From contig NZ_PZJQ01000004.1 in assembly GCF_003206065.1 (NCBI RefSeq), positions 195,554 to 259,553 on the forward strand: a stretch of 64,000 nt of DNA, read 5' to 3'. The notes beneath the pieces are model-generated. The model made no database searches, was not told where the DNA came from, and worked only from the letters and a program-made list of their open reading frames with translations. Position numbers and translations under genes: made by a program. Source of the DNA: Salinicola halimionae. GTDB lineage: Bacteria; Pseudomonadota; Gammaproteobacteria; Pseudomonadales; Halomonadaceae. Of the stretch, positions 44,534-54,378 are shown piece after piece. Within the stretch, counting starts at the first letter, position 1; every line of letters begins with the position of its first letter.

Positions 44534-45721
44534 TCAACGATGGGGATCGATGCCCGATCGTGAATCCGGTTGGCGTTTGCCGGCGCCGCTGATGTCGATA
44601 TCCACTCCTACCATCATGCCGGGGCCGATCAGGTCGGTGGGGCCGTCGTCGAAGCGGATGCGTACGGGAATTCGCTGCGTGATCTTGGTGAAGTTGCCGG
44701 AAGGATTGGGATCCGGTAACAGGGCGAATTGACTGGTCGCGGCGCGGCCGATGACGGCGACGTGACCGCTGAAGGTCTGGTCGGGAAAGGCATCGACCGT
44801 GATGGCGACGGATTGGCCAATTCGTAGGGCGCCGATGTCGGTTTCCTTGATGTTGGCCTCGACCCACAGCTTCGAGGGATCGTGCATCATCAGGATCGGC
44901 TGCCCGGCGCTGACGTATTCGCCCTGGTCGATGAGCGTCTTGTCGATTACGCCACCCATCGGGCTCTTGACCTGCAGGTCGGCGATGCGCAGTTTCTCCT
45001 CATCACGTTTGGCTTCGGCAGACGCAAGGTGGCTTTCGGCAATCTTTACCTGTTGCCGTAACACATCGGGGTTGGGAAGCGGCATCTGCGAACCGTTGAT
45101 GAAGCCGATCTGGGCGTTGTCCGCCAACGCCTGATTGACCTGGACCTCCTGCTGCGCCTGGGCATGTTCGGCGAGAGCGGCCTGATAGGCGTAGTAATCC
45201 TGGTCACGGCGCTGCTCGGAGACCGAGCGTTTCTGGTAGAGCGTGTCGGAGCGCTTGTAATCCCGTTGGGCTTGAGTCAGTCGCGCCTGGGCTGCGTCTT
45301 CGGCGGCCTTGCTGGCCTCGAGTTGACGATGCGTCAGATGCATCCCTCCTTTCAGCTGTTTCCCGGCCATCGACAACCGCGCTCGCTCGTAATCCAGTTG
45401 GGCCTGCTGAGCGGCGACCTCGGCTTCCAGCGCGGTCAGTCTGCGCGCATCGGGTTTTCGATAAAGCGCCGCTACGGCATCGCCGCGGTGCAGTGCGTCA
45501 CCTTCGGTCAGAGCGAATCTTGTCACCCAGCCTTCGAGACGACTACTGACGGTCACCTGATCGGTCATGACGCGAGCATCCTGGGCGCTGACATGCGACA
45601 GATGGTGGGCAATCGCCATGCCGATCCAGATCAGACACACCACCACGACGATGGCGAGTATCAGCAGTTTGCCGCTGCGTGGCAGACGGCGTTTAGCGGG
45701 TCTAGCTGAATCAGCGGTCAT
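44534..45721 (-). CDS. HlyD/EmrA-type membrane fusion protein
   Basis: Periplasmic adaptor of 395 aa: one N-terminal membrane helix (LLILAIVVVVCLIWIGMAIA), a barrel-sandwich half with VSSRLEGWVTRFALTEGD, a long coiled-coil hairpin rich in Ala, Gln and Arg (about 95-210), and the second lipoyl half PMGGVIDKTLIDQGEYVSAG. It follows the DHA2 permease gene after 50 bases and should link it to an outer-membrane channel; no TolC gene is present here. Confidence 0.85.
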   Translation of the reverse strand: MTADSARPAKRRLPRSGKLLILAIVVVVCLIWIGMAIAHHLSHVSAQDARVMTDQVTVSSRLEGWVTRFALTEGDALHRGDAVAALYRKPDARRLTALEAEVAAQQAQLDYERARLSMAGKQLKGGMHLTHRQLEASKAAEDAAQARLTQAQRDYKRSDTLYQKRSVSEQRRDQDYYAYQAALAEHAQAQQEVQVNQALADNAQIGFINGSQMPLPNPDVLRQQVKIAESHLASAEAKRDEEKLRIADLQVKSPMGGVIDKTLIDQGEYVSAGQPILMMHDPSKLWVEANIKETDIGALRIGQSVAITVDAFPDQTFSGHVAVIGRAATSQFALLPDPNPSGNFTKITQRIPVRIRFDDGPTDLIGPGMMVGVDIDISGAGKRQPDSRSGIDPHR

Positions 45722-45771
45722 GATGCGAATGGGTCCTTCAAAGTCGGGTGAACATTAGGTAGTGCGCAAGA

Positions 45772-47325
45772 TCAGACACGAGACACGCCTCGCCAGCGGC
45801 TGAGCAGTATCGAGGGAATCACGACCAGAAGCAGGCTCCCGATCAGAATCCAGAAACCGTCCTGATAGGCGAGGATCGAAGCCCAGATTGCCTCGATCCG
45901 GCCCATCAGATAGCCGGCCATGGCCTGCTGGTGCGTTTCCGGTACGCCGAGGCGGCCGACCAGATCGGTCAATTGGCCCAGCTGCTGGCGTGCGATGGCG
46001 TTACCGGCGTTGACGCCGGCATTCAGGATTTGACCGTGGTAGACGGTCTGGCGATCGAGCAGTATGACCAGCCCCGCCGTGCCCAGCGCGCCGCCCAGCT
46101 GCAGCGCGAAGTTGATCGCGCCCGAGCCATGGCCGGTGAGGTGGCTGGGCAGACCGGCGATAGCGTTGGATAGCGTCGGCGGCGGAAACGAAGCCATGCC
46201 GATGGAGAGAATGCCCATCGCCGTGGCGAGATAAACGAAGGAAGTATTCCAGTCCATCTGCGCCATCAGCCATACCGAGAACAGCGTGCAGGCGAGACCG
46301 GGCAGCGTGATCCAATGGGGTGGGTAACGATCGCTCAGCCAACCGACCAGCGGTACCAGAATGCCGAGCACGGCGGTGGAGGGCAGGAATATCTGCCCGG
46401 CCGTGATCGGACTGTAGTGCAGCACCGCCTGCACGAATTGCGGTAGCAGGTACATGATGCCGTAGAAGGTGCCGCCGAACAGGCACATCGCCAGCGTGCC
46501 GACGACGAACAGGCGATTGCGGAAGATCGCCAGGTCGAGCAGCGGGTGCGCGGCTCGGCGTTGCCAGGCGATGAACGCGGCGCCACAGAGTACCGACACC
46601 AGTATCAGCTCGGGGACGCGAGGATCGTACCAGCCCCAGCGCTGGCCGTTGGAAAGCGCCGCCAGTAGCGAAAACACGGCCACGAACAACAGCACCACGC
46701 CGGCCCAGTCGAAGGGCGTACGCGGACCCTTCTGTTCGCGGGTCGGCAGAAAGAACAGCCCCATCACGATCGCGGCGGCGCAGATCGGCAGCGTGACGAA
46801 AAATACGTAGCGCCAGGTGAAATGCTCCACCAGCCAGCCGCCGACGACGGTCGCCAGCGTGAGTGGCAGGCCCAGACACATGCCGTACATGGCAGTCGCC
46901 ATGCCGCGCCCTTCGGGTGGATAGACGGCGAACAGGGCCTGCATGGCGACCGGGCGAATCAACCCGGTCATGCCGCCCTGTACGATTCTCGCGGCCACCA
47001 GAGCCGCCATGCCCTGGCCCAGACCGCCGAGTATCGAGGCGGCGATGAACGTCAGCAGCAGCCCGACGAACGTGGCTCGCTGGCCGACAGCGGCAACCAG
47101 CCAGGGGGCGACAAGCAGCGAGACGGTGGTCGAGGCCAGAAAACCGGTGGAGAGCCACTGTACCTGCGAGTCGCTCATGCCGAAGGCGCCCTTGATATAG
47201 GGGATGGCCACATTGACGATGGTGATCGACATGCCCAGCGCTACCAATCCCAGCATCACGGTCAACGTGACCCACAGCCGATAGCGTTGACCGTAGCGCT
47301 CGAAAAGCTGCTCGACCTGGGTCAT
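45772..47325 (-). CDS. DHA2-family MFS efflux permease (EmrB-like)
   Basis: Fourteen-helix drug:H+ antiporter of 517 aa with motif C-like ARIVQGGMTGLIRPVAMQ and motif A-like loops. Helix 1 LTVMLGLVALGMSITIVNVAIPYIKGAFG is typical of EmrB/DHA2. With the HlyD protein downstream it makes a tripartite pump; substrates unknown. No adjacent regulator is seen. Confidence 0.87.
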   Translation of the reverse strand: MTQVEQLFERYGQRYRLWVTLTVMLGLVALGMSITIVNVAIPYIKGAFGMSDSQVQWLSTGFLASTTVSLLVAPWLVAAVGQRATFVGLLLTFIAASILGGLGQGMAALVAARIVQGGMTGLIRPVAMQALFAVYPPEGRGMATAMYGMCLGLPLTLATVVGGWLVEHFTWRYVFFVTLPICAAAIVMGLFFLPTREQKGPRTPFDWAGVVLLFVAVFSLLAALSNGQRWGWYDPRVPELILVSVLCGAAFIAWQRRAAHPLLDLAIFRNRLFVVGTLAMCLFGGTFYGIMYLLPQFVQAVLHYSPITAGQIFLPSTAVLGILVPLVGWLSDRYPPHWITLPGLACTLFSVWLMAQMDWNTSFVYLATAMGILSIGMASFPPPTLSNAIAGLPSHLTGHGSGAINFALQLGGALGTAGLVILLDRQTVYHGQILNAGVNAGNAIARQQLGQLTDLVGRLGVPETHQQAMAGYLMGRIEAIWASILAYQDGFWILIGSLLLVVIPSILLSRWRGVSRV

Positions 47326-47789
47326 GCGTCACTGCCTGGGCTACCGATGGCAGCGGCTGTCCGATTCATGGAAGACAAGGCGTGTCCTTGGTCAATGCAT
47401 TGATGCCATCAGTCGCCCGCTCCGCCCGTATCGGCGAGGCAGTCAGTGACAGGCCCGTACAGGAAGCTGCGACGAATACCGCTGACAGGACATGAGGATT
47501 TGGCAACGAAGAAAGCAGGCGAATCGATAACGCGTCTATTTTTCGCTCGCTAAGCGATTATCCCGATTCGATTGTCTGACTTTCAAGGTGCTTGCGACTA
47601 AGGTCGCAGGAGACGAAGCGCGACGGTAGTGGGCTTACCGGGCCGGGGTATTCTCCAGGACGGCGTCGATCTTCACGGGATCGTCTACGCTGGAGAGTCA
47701 TGTTCATCGACGGCGCCGCCTTACAGGTGCGATCTATTTCCAGCGACGCCGTGATCTCGCAAGTTCTTGTTTTCGAAAGGAGGTAACTC
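47326..47789. other. Gap between the efflux pair and the SDR gene
   Basis: 464 bases between divergent genes. A small dyad TGCGAC-TAAG-GTCGCA lies at 47593-47608. Just before the SDR gene there is a nearly perfect Shine-Dalgarno AAAGGAGG. No protein-coding sequence was recognised. Confidence 0.4.
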
Positions 47790-48638
47790 ATGTCCATGCC
47801 CGATTCCCCCGTCTGGCTGATCACGGGCTGTTCCACCGGTTTTGGCCGCGAACTGGCCAAATTGATCATCGAACAGGGCGTTAACGTCATCGCGACGGCT
47901 CGGTCGAGCGATCGAGTCACTGATCTGACCGCGGGTGTCGAGGATCGCGTTCTCGCACTGGCGCTGGACGTCACCGATGCGGCACAGATCGATGGTGTCG
48001 TCGCAGCGGCGAACGACAAGTTCGGCCGAATCGATGTCTTGGTCAACAACGCGGGGTACGGCTATCAGGCGTCCTGCGAGGAGGGTGATGAGAGTGCAAT
48101 CCGCGCCCAGTTCGATGCCAACGTCTTCGGCCTGTTCGCGATGACGCGAGCGGTATTGCCAGGAATGCGTGATCGGCGTGCCGGGCACATCATCAACATC
48201 AGTTCGGTGGCCGGCTTCATCGGTTTCCCAGGTTCCGGCTACTACGCCGCCAGCAAGCATGCGGTGGAAGGGTGGTCGGATTCGCTCAAGGCCGAGGTCG
48301 AGCCGCTCGGCATTCACGTCACCTGTGTCGAACCGGGGCCGTTTCGCACCGATTGGGCTGGGCGCTCGCTGCAGCAGACGCCGAGCCGGATCGATGATTA
48401 CGCCGACACGGCCAAGGCCCGCATGGCGGGGACCAGCAGCAACAGTGGCAAGCAGCCGGGCGACCCGGCGCGGGCCGCTCAGGCGATGATGGATCTGGTC
48501 GCCCATCCGCAGCCGCCGCGCCATCTGGTGCTGGGGGCTTGGGGTGTCGACAAGGTGATCGAGCAGCTCGAGGAGAGACTGGCGGAAATTCGCGAGTGGC
48601 GTGCGGTCGGGGAAGCTACCGACTACCCGGCCCCGTGA
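47790..48638 (+). CDS. Short-chain dehydrogenase/reductase
   Basis: Classical SDR of 282 aa: TGCSTGFGRELA binds the cofactor, NNAGYG stabilises the fold, S in NISSVAG with YYAASKHAVEG forms the Ser-Tyr-Lys triad, and PGPFRTDW follows. Substrate unknown. AAAGGAGG 7 bases before the ATG predicts strong translation. An imperfect hairpin terminator separates it from the convergent sugar permease gene. Confidence 0.87.
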   Translation: MSMPDSPVWLITGCSTGFGRELAKLIIEQGVNVIATARSSDRVTDLTAGVEDRVLALALDVTDAAQIDGVVAAANDKFGRIDVLVNNAGYGYQASCEEGDESAIRAQFDANVFGLFAMTRAVLPGMRDRRAGHIINISSVAGFIGFPGSGYYAASKHAVEGWSDSLKAEVEPLGIHVTCVEPGPFRTDWAGRSLQQTPSRIDDYADTAKARMAGTSSNSGKQPGDPARAAQAMMDLVAHPQPPRHLVLGAWGVDKVIEQLEERLAEIREWRAVGEATDYPAP

Positions 48639-48692
48639 TCGAGTGGCAGGATTCGCGAACGTAATGCGGGTTCCCGCTCTCCCTGCTAACGC

Positions 48693-48738
48693 AAAACGCC
48701 CCTCGATGGTTACATGGATAACTTCGGAGAGGCGTTTT
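48693..48738. terminator. Bidirectional terminator between SDR and sugar permease
   Basis: AAAACGCCCCTC (48693-48704) pairs with GAGAGGCGTTTT (48727-48738), one mismatch; A-rich and T-rich ends suit both directions. Confidence 0.7.
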
Positions 48739-48776
48739 ACATTGTCTTCGATTTCACGCCGTTAGCTCAGCGTCTT

Positions 48777-50072
48777 TCAAACCGTCTGTGCTTCGCTTTC
48801 CGAGGCCGGGTGCGGGTTGATGACTCGGGAACCGCGGAAGCCGTAGAAGGCGATGAACAGATAGCAGATCAGCGGCAGCACGAAGGCGTGATGAATGCCC
48901 ACGCTATCGGCAATCATGCCCTGGGCGACCGGCAGAATGGCGCCGCCGACGATGGCCATGATCAGCAGGCTCGAGGCCTTGCTGGTCAGCGGGCCGAGCT
49001 TGGCGATGCCGAGCGTGAAGATGGTCGGGAACATGATCGAGTTGAACAGGCCGATGGCAACGATGCTCCACATGGCGATATGCCCGGAGGTCAACATGGT
49101 CGCGACGGTCAGCAGTGCCGCAACGATCGCGAACACGCCGAGCATCAGGCTGGGGCGAATCTTCTGCATCAGCGCCGAGCCGATGAAGCGCCCGATCATG
49201 GCGCCGCCCCAGTAGTATGCGACATAGCTTGCCGCGCTACTTTCGCTCATGTTGCCGATGTCTGGCAGCGAAATGTAATTGATCAGAAAGCTGCCAATGG
49301 AGACCTCTGCCCCGACGTAGGCGAAGATGCCGATCACGCCGAACAGTACGTGAGGATGGCGCAGAGCCTCGGCGGCGGTGACGTTATCGGTCGGGCTATC
49401 GTCTCGGGCCTGATCCTTGAAGTTGGGCAGCTTCCACAGATAGATCACGATCGCGAGGATGGCGAGAATGGCGGCCAGCAGCAGGTAGGGCAACTGGACG
49501 CTCTGGGCCTGCTGAACCTTGTAGGCCACCCGGTCGGCGCTGGACATGTCGGCCAGCTCACTGGCACCCAGCACCGTGGCGCCCAGAATCAGCATGCCGC
49601 CGAAGTAGGGCGCCAGCGTCGTGCCCAGCGAGTTGAACGCCTGGGCCAGATTGAGTCGGCTGGAAGCGGAATCGTCCGATCCCAGCAGGCTGACGTAGGG
49701 GTTGGCAGCGACCTGCAGCATGGTGACGCCGCTGGCCAGCACGAACAGCGCGGTCAGGAACAATGGGTAAGAGGGCGCCCGCGCCGCCGGGTAGAACATC
49801 ACCGCGCCCACGGCGGCAATCAACAACCCCAGGCTGATGGCGTTCTTGTAGCCGACCTTGGTGAGCACCTTGCCCATCGGCAATGACATGATGAAATACG
49901 CGCCGAAGAAGGTGAACTGGATCAGCATGGTCTGGGTGTAGTTCAGCGAGAAGACCGCTTTCAAGTGGGGAATCAGAATGTCATTGAGACAGGTGATGAA
50001 ACCCCACATGAAAAAGATCGTCGTGACGACGACCAGCGCGCTGCGATAGTTCGGTCGTTGCATGTCGGACAT
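48777..50072 (-). CDS. Sugar MFS transporter (GluP/FucP family)
   Basis: Twelve-helix sugar:H+ symporter of 431 aa. The signature FFMWGFITCLNDILIPHLK in helix 1 and LQVAANPYVSLLG in helix 4 are of the glucose/galactose/fucose permease family; FNSLGTTLAPYFGG is also typical. Sugar specificity cannot be fixed. No sugar catabolic gene is adjacent. Confidence 0.85.
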   Translation of the reverse strand: MSDMQRPNYRSALVVVTTIFFMWGFITCLNDILIPHLKAVFSLNYTQTMLIQFTFFGAYFIMSLPMGKVLTKVGYKNAISLGLLIAAVGAVMFYPAARAPSYPLFLTALFVLASGVTMLQVAANPYVSLLGSDDSASSRLNLAQAFNSLGTTLAPYFGGMLILGATVLGASELADMSSADRVAYKVQQAQSVQLPYLLLAAILAILAIVIYLWKLPNFKDQARDDSPTDNVTAAEALRHPHVLFGVIGIFAYVGAEVSIGSFLINYISLPDIGNMSESSAASYVAYYWGGAMIGRFIGSALMQKIRPSLMLGVFAIVAALLTVATMLTSGHIAMWSIVAIGLFNSIMFPTIFTLGIAKLGPLTSKASSLLIMAIVGGAILPVAQGMIADSVGIHHAFVLPLICYLFIAFYGFRGSRVINPHPASESEAQTV

Positions 50073-50549
50073 GATCGAAATCCTGTTGGTAAGGCGTCCA
50101 GAGAAAGGGTCGCGGGCTCGACGTTAATCGTGTCAGCGGCAAGCTGGAACGAGATGATGCATTAAGCAAGGTGGCTTATAAAGTAGCTGTTCATCATTAG
50201 AACGGTAAGTGAGTTATCGCCTGCTGACGGCCGGACCATGGTGGTGTTGACGCCGAGCAGTGTTATTGCACAAGAGTTAAGTAATATTTTTTCTTTATTG
50301 CCTATCAGTGTTCGAAAACTGTCAAAATCCACCAAAATCGTCTTTTTTGTTGTAATAAAACCACATTGTGCAGGATCTTATGAGCCTGCAGTCGTCGGGA
50401 TTTGGCGAACCTGAGTGCAGGACCCCGCTTGTTGAAGCCATCGAACGTTTCTATACCTGAGACAGAATTTTGCCACGACACGGCGATGGACTCCGGTTGG
50501 CACTGGATAGCCAAGGAATCCTCAAGGGAACGTAAAGGAGAGCAACAAG
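50073..50549. other. AT-rich gap upstream of the DUF4396 gene
   Basis: 477 bases between divergent genes. The stretch 50275-50375 is strikingly AT-rich for this genome (runs of T and A around TAATATTTTTTC and TCTTTTTTG), consistent with promoters or a silencing-protein target. The ribosome site for the next gene is AAAGGAG at about 50535. No gene recognised. Confidence 0.4.
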
Positions 50550-51245
50550 ATGCTGATTTTCTGGTCCTGGTTTTTTCTGTTTCTGGGTTTCGCGACTGCC
50601 TTGGTGATTGCTGTCGATGTCTCGAAACGGCCCCAACCCATGAAGATCATGAACGTGACCTGGCCGATCACCGGACTCTACATGCCGGTTTTCGGCTGGT
50701 GGGCTTATCGCCGCATGGGCCGTGCGCCGAGTAAACCGGAACAGGCGAAGCAGTCGTCGCGGGAGGGGCAGCAGGGGCACGAGCATCATCACGGCGGTGA
50801 CAAGCCCAAGTGGCAAAGCGTCTTCGTTTCTGCCACCCACTGCGGGGGTGGGTGCACGCTAGGCGACGTGGTGACGGCACCGATCGCAACGGCTACTGGC
50901 TTCGCGCTATTGGGCTCGGCGGTATTGGGACACTTTGTACTCGCTTTCATCGGGGCCTATCTGTTCGGCGTAATGTTTCAATATCTACCCATTCGCGCGA
51001 TGAGCGACTCGGGCCCCGGTGCGGCGCTGCGTGATGCGATCAAGGCCGATACGTTGTCATTGATCGCCTTTCAGATCGGCATGTATCTCTGGATGCTGAT
51101 TGCTCTCTATGGCTGGATGGGAGAGCTCAACGCGTTCACCGCGCCATTCTGGTTCATGATGCAGATCGCGATGCTGATCGGCTTTGTCACTTCTTATCCG
51201 GCCAACTGGATATTGATCAATCGGGGCATCAAGCACGGCATGTAG
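50550..51245 (+). CDS. DUF4396 domain membrane protein
   Basis: A 231-residue protein with about five hydrophobic segments. A His-rich cytoplasmic-type loop (HEHHHGG, near residue 76) precedes the family hallmark SATHCGGGCTLGDV with its two cysteines and histidine, a likely metal site. Function unknown; heavy-metal or copper handling is a guess from the residues. The bases around its stop are repeated downstream. Confidence 0.8.
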   Translation: MLIFWSWFFLFLGFATALVIAVDVSKRPQPMKIMNVTWPITGLYMPVFGWWAYRRMGRAPSKPEQAKQSSREGQQGHEHHHGGDKPKWQSVFVSATHCGGGCTLGDVVTAPIATATGFALLGSAVLGHFVLAFIGAYLFGVMFQYLPIRAMSDSGPGAALRDAIKADTLSLIAFQIGMYLWMLIALYGWMGELNAFTAPFWFMMQIAMLIGFVTSYPANWILINRGIKHGM

Positions 51246-51283
51246 CGCCCGTATAGCCGCCATGTAGCGGCCATATAGCACCG
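51240..51283. repeat. Duplicated 22-bp stop region of the DUF4396 gene
   Basis: ATGTAGCGCCCGTATAGC at 51240 recurs as ATGTAGCGGCCATATAGC at 51262; the period is 22 bases. The first copy contains the stop codon TAG. Confidence 0.65.
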
Positions 51284-51291
51284 TGGTCGGC

Positions 51292-52176
51292 TCAGTAGGG
51301 CTTCCCCTCGCAGTTTGAGCCGGAGCCGTTATCGATCAGGCCAGCGAGTAGCGTTTTGAGTGCTTCATTGTTGGTGTCGTCTCCCAGCTGCTCATAAAGC
51401 GATGCAAAGCCCTCGAAAGCCTGCCGCCCGGCGGGATTGGTGCCCTGAGGATCGCTGGTATCGAGGAAATCGGCGATCTCGCGCATTTCCGGGTGCCAGC
51501 GCCACGCCTTGGTCAGCATATCCGGAATGCCGCTATCGATACGCGTGATGACCTCGGGCAGGCTATGTTCGAGTTCCGCACGTAACGCATCGCCGGCGCC
51601 ACTGCGCCCGGCAGCGATCAGCATGATCGTGGTCAACGCTGTCATGCCCTTGTTGATTCCTGCAAAACACATCTTCAGCGCGGAAGCGCTGCCGCTCTCT
51701 CCTTCCAGCACCCGAATGTCCAGGCCGTGATCGTTGAGCTGGGCCAGTTTGGAGGCCTGTTCGCCGGCCACGTAGATTCGCGGCGTCTTGGTCTCGGAGA
51801 GCGGTGGACCGATGATGCCGCCATCGACGAATGCCGCGCCGCTATCTCGCACGATACGTTCGACGCGGGCCAGCGTGGCGGTGCTGATGGCATTCAAGTC
51901 ACAGTAAATCGGTGGTGTTTCACAGTCGGCCAGTAGCGGGGCGATTTTGCTGGCAATCGCCTCGGCTTGCGCCGGTGGTACGACGGAAAGCAGTAGATCG
52001 GCCTGCATCAATTCAGACAGTTCGACGTCACGCATGCCAGCGTGCTTGGCACGTTCTCGGCTGCGCTCACTGCGATCCTTCAGTGAGGTAATCACCTCGA
52101 CATTGTTCTCGCTCAAGCGTTTGCCGATGGCGGCCCCCATCGCGCCCGGAGCGATCAATGCAACGGTCAGTGTCAT
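51292..52176 (-). CDS. NAD(P)-binding dehydrogenase with DUF1932 C-domain
   Basis: A 294-residue protein with a 6-phosphogluconate-dehydrogenase-type Rossmann domain (VALIAPGAMGAAIG) and a helical C-domain of the DUF1932 kind (ALKMCFAGINKGMTALTT). The lysine in ALKM would be the catalytic base by analogy with beta-hydroxyacid dehydrogenases. Start 52176 is preferred since MTLTVALIAPGAMG is the usual beginning and AGGAG lies upstream. Substrate unknown. Confidence 0.78.
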   Translation of the reverse strand: MTLTVALIAPGAMGAAIGKRLSENNVEVITSLKDRSERSRERAKHAGMRDVELSELMQADLLLSVVPPAQAEAIASKIAPLLADCETPPIYCDLNAISTATLARVERIVRDSGAAFVDGGIIGPPLSETKTPRIYVAGEQASKLAQLNDHGLDIRVLEGESGSASALKMCFAGINKGMTALTTIMLIAAGRSGAGDALRAELEHSLPEVITRIDSGIPDMLTKAWRWHPEMREIADFLDTSDPQGTNPAGRQAFEGFASLYEQLGDDTNNEALKTLLAGLIDNGSGSNCEGKPY

Positions 52177-52315
52177 GGTCTGGTTTCTCCTGTCGAGTTT
52201 GTATGACAAATACTATCGGACAGGATTCGGCCTTCGACCATGCCCCTTGTGTCTAAGGGAGAAGATTCCAGGGCGAGGAGTTTTAGTCTCAAGAGATTAA
52301 CAATACAGAGATCGA

Positions 52316-53065
52316 TCAACTCGGCAATGTAACGATGATGGCCCCTCGATCCGTGGCGACGATAGTGTGTTCATACTGCACAGTTGGAGCGTGTGGCTCG
52401 CTGTAAAGCGTCCAGCCGTCATTCCCATCGGTTGCCCAGTGTCCGCCGGTGGACAGGAATGGCTCGATGGTCAGCACGAGTCCTTTGTTGATGCGTCTTT
52501 TCTCGCCGCGGGTGGGCCAGGTCGCGATTTCCTCGGGGTACTCGTGCAGTGATCGGCCAACACCATGGCTGGCGAGGTTGCGGATCAATGTGTAGCCCCG
52601 ATCCGAAGCAAAGCGCCCGATGGCATTGCCGATGCCGGATAACGGCCGTGAGTTGCCAACCTGTTCGATTCCGATCTGCATGGCTCGCCTACCGTCTCGG
52701 CAAAGTGTGTCGAGTGCAGGCGCGACTGGTGTGACACGGAATGTCGAGCCGGTATCCGCAAAATAACCATTCTTGGAGGCTGAGACGTCGATATTGACCA
52801 GATCGCCCTGAGCGATAACTCTATCTCCCGGAATTCCATGGGCGATCTCTTCATTGACACTGATGCAAGTCGTTCCCGGAAAGTGATAACTGGATTGCGG
52901 CGCAGACAGGGCGCCCTCACGCTCCAGTAACGCTTTACCGATCTCATCCAGTTCTCGTGTCGTCATGCCGGGCTCCAACGATTTCGACATGGCGAGCATC
53001 GTGTTGGCGACAATTCGACCGATTTCCTTGAGCCCATCCAGCTCATCTTGTTTCGTGATCGTCAT
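52316..53065 (-). CDS. map: Type I methionine aminopeptidase
   Basis: Removes initiator methionine from new proteins. All five metal ligands are present: D93, D104, H167, E201 and E232, plus H76 in EEIAHGIPGD. 249 aa. It stands apart from rpsB/tsf, the usual neighbours of the essential copy, so it is probably a second, accessory enzyme (inference). Confidence 0.87.
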   Translation of the reverse strand: MTITKQDELDGLKEIGRIVANTMLAMSKSLEPGMTTRELDEIGKALLEREGALSAPQSSYHFPGTTCISVNEEIAHGIPGDRVIAQGDLVNIDVSASKNGYFADTGSTFRVTPVAPALDTLCRDGRRAMQIGIEQVGNSRPLSGIGNAIGRFASDRGYTLIRNLASHGVGRSLHEYPEEIATWPTRGEKRRINKGLVLTIEPFLSTGGHWATDGNDGWTLYSEPHAPTVQYEHTIVATDRGAIIVTLPS

Positions 53066-53248
53066 TCAGAAGCCTCTTTCGAAATGGTGCTCTGGCCAGG
53101 AACTTTGAGCTGTGACTTTGAGTTAAACCCGTGAATCAGATCTTTGAAGTAGCGCTCGCCATTGAACATGGCTTTGAGTCTATCCACTACTGTATCTCGA
53201 CACTTCAACCTGCCGGTATTCGACGCTGATATCCGCTATCCGATCCGC

Positions 53249-54214
53249 TTAGCGATGCATTGGTCGACTGGCGTCGAGTAGCCCTTCGGCGGCGAGTTGG
53301 GTCAGCAGCCAGTCACGAAAGGCGGCGACCCTGGGCAGCTCGGCGCAGCGGCGGGTGCAGACCCAGTAGCAGCTTAGGCCGATGACATGACCGGCACCGA
53401 ACGGCTCGATTAACTGGCCGCTGGCGATCAGTGGATGCGCGATCTCCTGATGGGTAATGGCAACGCCGAGCCCTGTCATCACCGCTTCGAGTGCGAGGCT
53501 ATCGTTATCGAAGGTGGGGCCACTGCCGTCATCGAGGTGGGCCAGCCCTCTGGGCGTTAGCCACGCCCGCCAACCCTCCGGCCGCAGTCGGGTCTGAATA
53601 TGCGTGACGCGAGTGAGATCATCGGGCGTCGTCAGTTTTGATGCCATTCCCGGTGCGCAAACCACGGTCAGTCTTTCGTGAAATAGAAATCGGGTATCGA
53701 GCGAGGTGTCCGGCGGCTTCGACAGGTAACGAATGGCGACGTCGACGTTCATGCCGCCGACGTCAGCGCGTTCGACATCGATCAGATCGACCGAGGTCTC
53801 CAGGCGCACTTGATAGCCGGGATAGGCGGTTTGAAAGTCGGCGAGACGCGGGATCAGCCAGCCGCTGGCAAAAATCGGCACCGTCGATACGGTGAGCACC
53901 GGGTCCTCCTGTTGCGTTTTAACCGACACCGCCGCCGCGCTGATGCGATCCAGCCCCTCACGGACGCCATCGAACAGGCGACGCCCGGCATCGGTCAATA
54001 GCACCTGACGCGTGCGGCGCACGAACAGTGTCGTCTGCAGCGCTTCTTCCAGTCCGCGAACCTGATGGCTGATCGCCGACGCCGTGACGTGAAGTTCTTG
54101 CGAGGCGTGATGAAAACTCTCGTGTCTGGCGGCGGCTTCGAAGGCACGCAACGCATTGAGAGGGGGCAGATAACGCATCGTCGATGGCACCATGAGTGAG
54201 ATATTTTCATCCAT
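53249..54214 (-). CDS. LysR-family regulator (GcvA-like)
   Basis: LysR protein with LPPLNALRAFEAAARHESFHHASQELHVTASAISHQVRGLEEAL at its start and a periplasmic-binding-like sensor domain. The start is uncertain: ATG codons at 54214, 54193 and 54178 are all possible and none has a clear ribosome site; a GTG at 54283 is less likely. It diverges from a CynX-type MFS gene 165 bases away, the likely target. Confidence 0.8.
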   Translation of the reverse strand: MDENISLMVPSTMRYLPPLNALRAFEAAARHESFHHASQELHVTASAISHQVRGLEEALQTTLFVRRTRQVLLTDAGRRLFDGVREGLDRISAAAVSVKTQQEDPVLTVSTVPIFASGWLIPRLADFQTAYPGYQVRLETSVDLIDVERADVGGMNVDVAIRYLSKPPDTSLDTRFLFHERLTVVCAPGMASKLTTPDDLTRVTHIQTRLRPEGWRAWLTPRGLAHLDDGSGPTFDNDSLALEAVMTGLGVAITHQEIAHPLIASGQLIEPFGAGHVIGLSCYWVCTRRCAELPRVAAFRDWLLTQLAAEGLLDASRPMHR

Positions 54215-54378
54215 TATGGCAAGAAGTTTCTTTTGTCGCAGTCCGGCCGATTGCCTAGATTGCGCTGATATCGTCAGAGACACTCACACGATGCTTTGCT
54301 GACCTTTTCTCATCGACTCGTGATCGTCTTTTCATCGCGCCCGGTCATTGCCGGGCGCTGGCTAACACAGGTGGCGTC

